From Nitrospirillum viridazoti CBAmc (GTDB taxonomy: Bacteria; Pseudomonadota; Alphaproteobacteria; Azospirillales; Azospirillaceae), in assembly GCF_000730165.1 (NCBI RefSeq), contig NZ_CP022113.1, forward strand, positions 62,001-126,000: a stretch of DNA of 64,000 bases. Reading direction: 5' to 3'. Positions 61,223 through 64,000 of the stretch are shown in pieces. The position numbers and the translations under genes were made by a program. How positions within the stretch are numbered: the stretch's first letter is position 1; the number at the start of each line of letters is the position of its first letter. The notes beneath the pieces were generated by a model. The model saw only the letters and a program-made list of their open reading frames with translations, was not told where the DNA came from and made no database searches.

Positions 61223-61432
61223 TTAGAAACCCCGCAGCATGACGCCGATGAAGGGCAACAGGTCGCACAGCGCCAGGCCGGCGAATAGGGACAGGCCAGT
61301 GGCCATGGCCACCAGGACCGCCAGGGTCATGCGGGCGTCCGAGGTCAGCAGGTGGCTGGAGCCAGGCGCCTCCCCCACCAGTGATGTGGGAAGCGTCAGG
61401 CTGTTCTGGACATCAAAGGTCGGTGCGGCCAT
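61223..61432 (-). CDS. Small membrane protein, unknown function
   Basis: The 69-residue protein starts at ATG 61432 with GAGGAG about nine bases upstream, which supports it as real. A polar N-terminus (about 1-34, SLTLPTSLVGEAPGSSHLL) is followed by one or two hydrophobic segments (MTLAVLVAMATGLSLFAGLA, then CDLLPFIGVMLRGF). No family is recognised. It may be the first gene of the leftward transcript towards the RND operon, but a strong hairpin separates them. Confidence 0.5.
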   Translation of the reverse strand: MAAPTFDVQNSLTLPTSLVGEAPGSSHLLTSDARMTLAVLVAMATGLSLFAGLALCDLLPFIGVMLRGF

Positions 61433-61897
61433 CGAACGAACTCCTCACGAACGGGTGACGCCAGGCATATGCCGGGAACTGCGGCGGTCGCGTCCCGTTT
61501 CCCGCCGTCAAATCGGCGCGGATGCGGGCGGCGGTATCGGCCGCGGGGTTCCGGCAAGGGTGCCGGCATCAGGCAAGGGGTGGCGGGACCGGAGACTGCC
61601 AAGACCACGGGTCACGCCAGGGACAACGCGTCCGCGCCCCTCTCCAATGGAAAAGGACGATCAGGCCGCGAGACTAGGTTGGGGCCCCGAACGGGGCGGT
61701 TTCGCGAAGGGCGGACCCCAGGAGCATCCCCCGGATCCGGGCCGCTGACCGGTCCGTGACCGGCACTGCAGCAACGGTTCCATCATAGCGAATGCCGCTC
61801 TAAGCGGAATACGCGATAATGCGAATACTCTGTTTAGAAAAAACCGCATAATCGGGGGATTGGGAGCCCCTGCCCGCGCTGCGGCTGCGCAATGACG
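61433..61897. other. Non-coding gap with an AT-rich island and imperfect palindrome
   Basis: No gene is recognised. GC-rich sequence up to about 61775 contains open frames with Arg/Gly/Pro-rich low-information translations. From 61780 to 61860 the sequence is AT-rich and has a 27-base imperfect palindrome (arms 61788-61799 and 61803-61814, 10 of 12 pairs, core CCGCT-CTA-AGCGG). It may hold the promoter of the leftward small gene. Confidence 0.4.
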
Positions 61898-62594
<697 letters not shown>

Positions 62595-62645
62595 TATAGA
62601 CCTGTCCCTCCCTGAAAACAATGTCGGTTGCCCGCGCGCGCACCC

Positions 62646-63638
62646 TCACGCGCAGATCAGGCACTTCTCCTCTTCCTCCGCATCGACCGTGACCGGGGCG
62701 GGCGGCTTTTCCGGGCAGAGGCTGGTGGCTTGGCCGTTGAACAGGGGGCAGCTGTCGAACAGGTCGGCCACCCAGTCCACGAACACCCGCACCTTGGGCG
62801 ACAGGTGGCGGTTGTGGGGATAGACGGCGGATATAGGCATGGGCTCCGGCTTCCACCGGGGCAGCAGTTCCTTCAGCTGGCCGGACAGCAGGTAGGGCTT
62901 GGCCATGAAATAGGGCGGCTGGATGATGCCCAGCCCTTCCAGCCCGCAGGTGAGATAGGCGTCGGCGTCGTTCACGGCGACGGGGCCGGCGGCCTTCACC
63001 TCCTGCACCTCGCCCTCCACGATGAAGGACAGATCGACGATCTTGCCGGTGCGGCTGTGGAAATAGTTCACAGCCTGGTGCCGTTCCAGATCCTCCAGCG
63101 TTTCGGGCACACCGTAGGTGGCGATGTAGGCCGGGCTGGCGCAGGTCACGCCCTGGAATACGCCCACGCGTCGCGCGATGAGGCTGCTGTCCTGGAGATG
63201 GCCCACGCGCACCACGCAGTCCACGCCGTCCTGCACCAGGTCCACCGGCCGGTCGCCCATGCCGATCATCAGGTCGATGTCGGGATATTGCCGGCGGAAT
63301 TCATGGACGCGGGGAATGACCAGCAGCCGGCCGATGGCGCCCGGCATGTCCACGCGCAGCTTGCCGCGCGGGTTCTTCTTCATGTTGGCGAAGGAGGACT
63401 CCGCCTCGTCGATGTCGGACAGGATGCGGACGGCGCGCTCGTAATAGGCGGCGCCGTCCGGGGTCAGGCTCAGGCGCCGCGTCGTCCGCTGCAGCAGGCG
63501 CACGCCCAGGAAGCCTTCCAGGTTCTGGATGATGGTGGTGACGGACGCGCGGGGCAGGCCCAGCGTGTCCGCCGCCTTGGAGAAACTGTTCACTTCCACG
63601 ATGCGGGTGAAGACCTGCATCGCCTGCAACTTGTCCAT
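62646..63638 (-). CDS. LysR-family transcriptional regulator
   Basis: The 330-residue protein has an N-terminal winged helix (MQVFTRIVEVNSFSKAADTL, then LPRASVTTIIQNLEGFLGVRLLQRTTRRLSLT; residues 7-60) and a periplasmic-binding-protein-like effector domain from about 90 (GKLRVDMPGAIGRLLVIPRV). It is in the CrgA/AaeR-like subgroup by its VRVGHLQDSSLIARRVG segment. The C-terminus carries an acidic, Cys-containing tail (EEEEKCLICA) longer than usual. Its target is not evident; the gene follows the partial TonB receptor on the same strand, 133 bases away. Confidence 0.92.
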   Translation of the reverse strand: MDKLQAMQVFTRIVEVNSFSKAADTLGLPRASVTTIIQNLEGFLGVRLLQRTTRRLSLTPDGAAYYERAVRILSDIDEAESSFANMKKNPRGKLRVDMPGAIGRLLVIPRVHEFRRQYPDIDLMIGMGDRPVDLVQDGVDCVVRVGHLQDSSLIARRVGVFQGVTCASPAYIATYGVPETLEDLERHQAVNYFHSRTGKIVDLSFIVEGEVQEVKAAGPVAVNDADAYLTCGLEGLGIIQPPYFMAKPYLLSGQLKELLPRWKPEPMPISAVYPHNRHLSPKVRVFVDWVADLFDSCPLFNGQATSLCPEKPPAPVTVDAEEEEKCLICA

Positions 63639-63718
63639 GGGTATCCCCGGAACGAACTTGGGTCCGGAGCAATGTAGGCAGGAACGTTCTTCAGTTCCAG
63701 GGGGTGCCGCCGGAGGCC

Positions 63719-63747
63719 GGGTTCCAGGGATGCGCCCCCTGGAACCC
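63719..63747. terminator. Hairpin between the TonB receptor and LysR genes
   Basis: GGGTTCCAGGG (63719-63729) and CCCTGGAACCC (63737-63747) pair perfectly over 11 bp with a 7-nt loop, 25 bases past the receptor stop. It probably ends the receptor transcript before lysR. The U-tract is lacking. Confidence 0.6.
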
Positions 63748-63771
63748 GTCCAACCGTCAGGAACCTGAGGC

Positions 63772-64000
63772 TTAGAACCCGGCCTTCAGGGTGACGAAGA
63801 ACTGACGCGGGGCCAGCGGGTAGATGGCGTAGGTGCCGGAGGCCGAGCCCACGGTGATGGTGCTGGCCGCCTGCTTGTCCATCAGGTTGGTGACGTTCAG
63901 CGCGATGGAGGAGGACTTCACGCCCGGGGCGATGGCGCCCAGGTCGTAGCTGGCTTCCAGGTTGAACTGCCAGTAGGACGGGACCCACAGGTCGTTGGTG
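63772..64000 (-). CDS. TonB-dependent receptor, C-terminal end
   Basis: Only the last 75 codons are inside the window; the gene runs off the right edge. The visible part (YWQFNLEASYDLGAIAPG, LNVTNLMDKQAAST, PLAPRQFFVTLKAGF) is the final strands of a TonB-receptor barrel. It has the NVTNLMDK element and a terminal Phe, both standard in this family. The ligand and any plug or STN domain cannot be seen. Confidence 0.88.
   Translation of the reverse strand, partial: TNDLWVPSYWQFNLEASYDLGAIAPGVKSSSIALNVTNLMDKQAASTITVGSASGTYAIYPLAPRQFFVTLKAGF

Noticed and set aside
61469-61759. 97-codon open frame in the gap before the Phd/PIN module
   Set aside because: Arg/Gly/Pro-rich low-information translation, no ribosome-binding site and no similarity I recognise.

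Overview
The window is high-GC DNA (roughly two thirds G+C by eye) with bacterial gene density, short intergenic gaps and many TonB-dependent and outer-membrane components. Gene content points to a free-living, aerobic, plant- or soil-associated alphaproteobacterium: a FecI/FecR/TonB-receptor cassette, VanAB with a GntR regulator, an IalB-family protein, NsrR/NnrS nitric oxide genes and GH74/GH31 glycan enzymes. A Rhodospirillales (Azospirillum/Nitrospirillum-like) host is plausible, but the genus cannot be fixed from the sequence. I see no rRNA, tRNA, CRISPR array, transposase or phage gene.

Layout. 1-7.1 kb: the 3' end of a GH74-type beta-propeller protein, a DUF748 envelope protein, a PKHD-type dioxygenase and a two-component system. 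7.1-11 kb: an AT-rich gap, two small Cys-motif lipoproteins, a porin with a clear terminator and a ribbon-helix-helix protein. 11.1-16.4 kb: sigma factor, FecR, TonB receptor and a Tat-exported metallo-beta-lactamase-fold protein in one transcription unit. 16.4-19.4 kb: an aromatic O-demethylase operon with the regulator between oxygenase and reductase. 19.4-20.3 kb: a PPP-family phosphatase. 20.3-29.6 kb: a nitric oxide and respiratory region (NsrR, CydAB, NnrS, a Crp/Fnr protein resembling NnrR), interrupted by a protein built of four tandem HTH repeats and followed by a free methionine sulfoxide reductase, a GATase and a nucleoside/sugar MFS. 29.7-32.4 kb: ketopantoate reductase, a NagX-like acyltransferase and an ABM monooxygenase under a near-canonical SoxR box. 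32.4-36 kb: TetR divergent from an EmrAB-type pump. 36-38 kb: two PIN toxin-antitoxin modules next to a truncated ohr/osmC remnant and an AhpD-like gene. 38-40.4 kb: a MocR-type regulator and an isochorismatase-like hydrolase with a structured leader. 40.6-51.8 kb: a 1,927-residue modular autotransporter, then IalB, TPR-sulfotransferase, TPR-glycosyltransferase and lipoprotein hydrolase genes in a row. 51.8-55.2 kb: an AGE epimerase and a GH31 enzyme. 55.4-61.4 kb: a small membrane protein, an RND pump operon led by a hydrolase-fold protein whose nucleophile position is Asp, and another small membrane protein. 61.9-64 kb: a Phd/PIN module, a LysR regulator and the 3' end of a second TonB receptor.

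How the parts fit together. Oxidative and nitrosative stress recur: NsrR/cydAB/nnrS for nitric oxide, a SoxR-box gene for redox-cycling compounds, MsrC, AhpD and the ohr remnant for peroxides, and two efflux systems. The surface theme is the autotransporter with sulfotransferase and glycosyltransferase genes behind it. Three PIN-type toxin-antitoxin modules mark the least conserved segments. The strongest candidates for something undescribed are the tetra-HTH protein inside the nitric oxide cluster, the regulated receptor plus Tat-exported MBL pair, and the sulfotransferase/glycosyltransferase locus behind the autotransporter.
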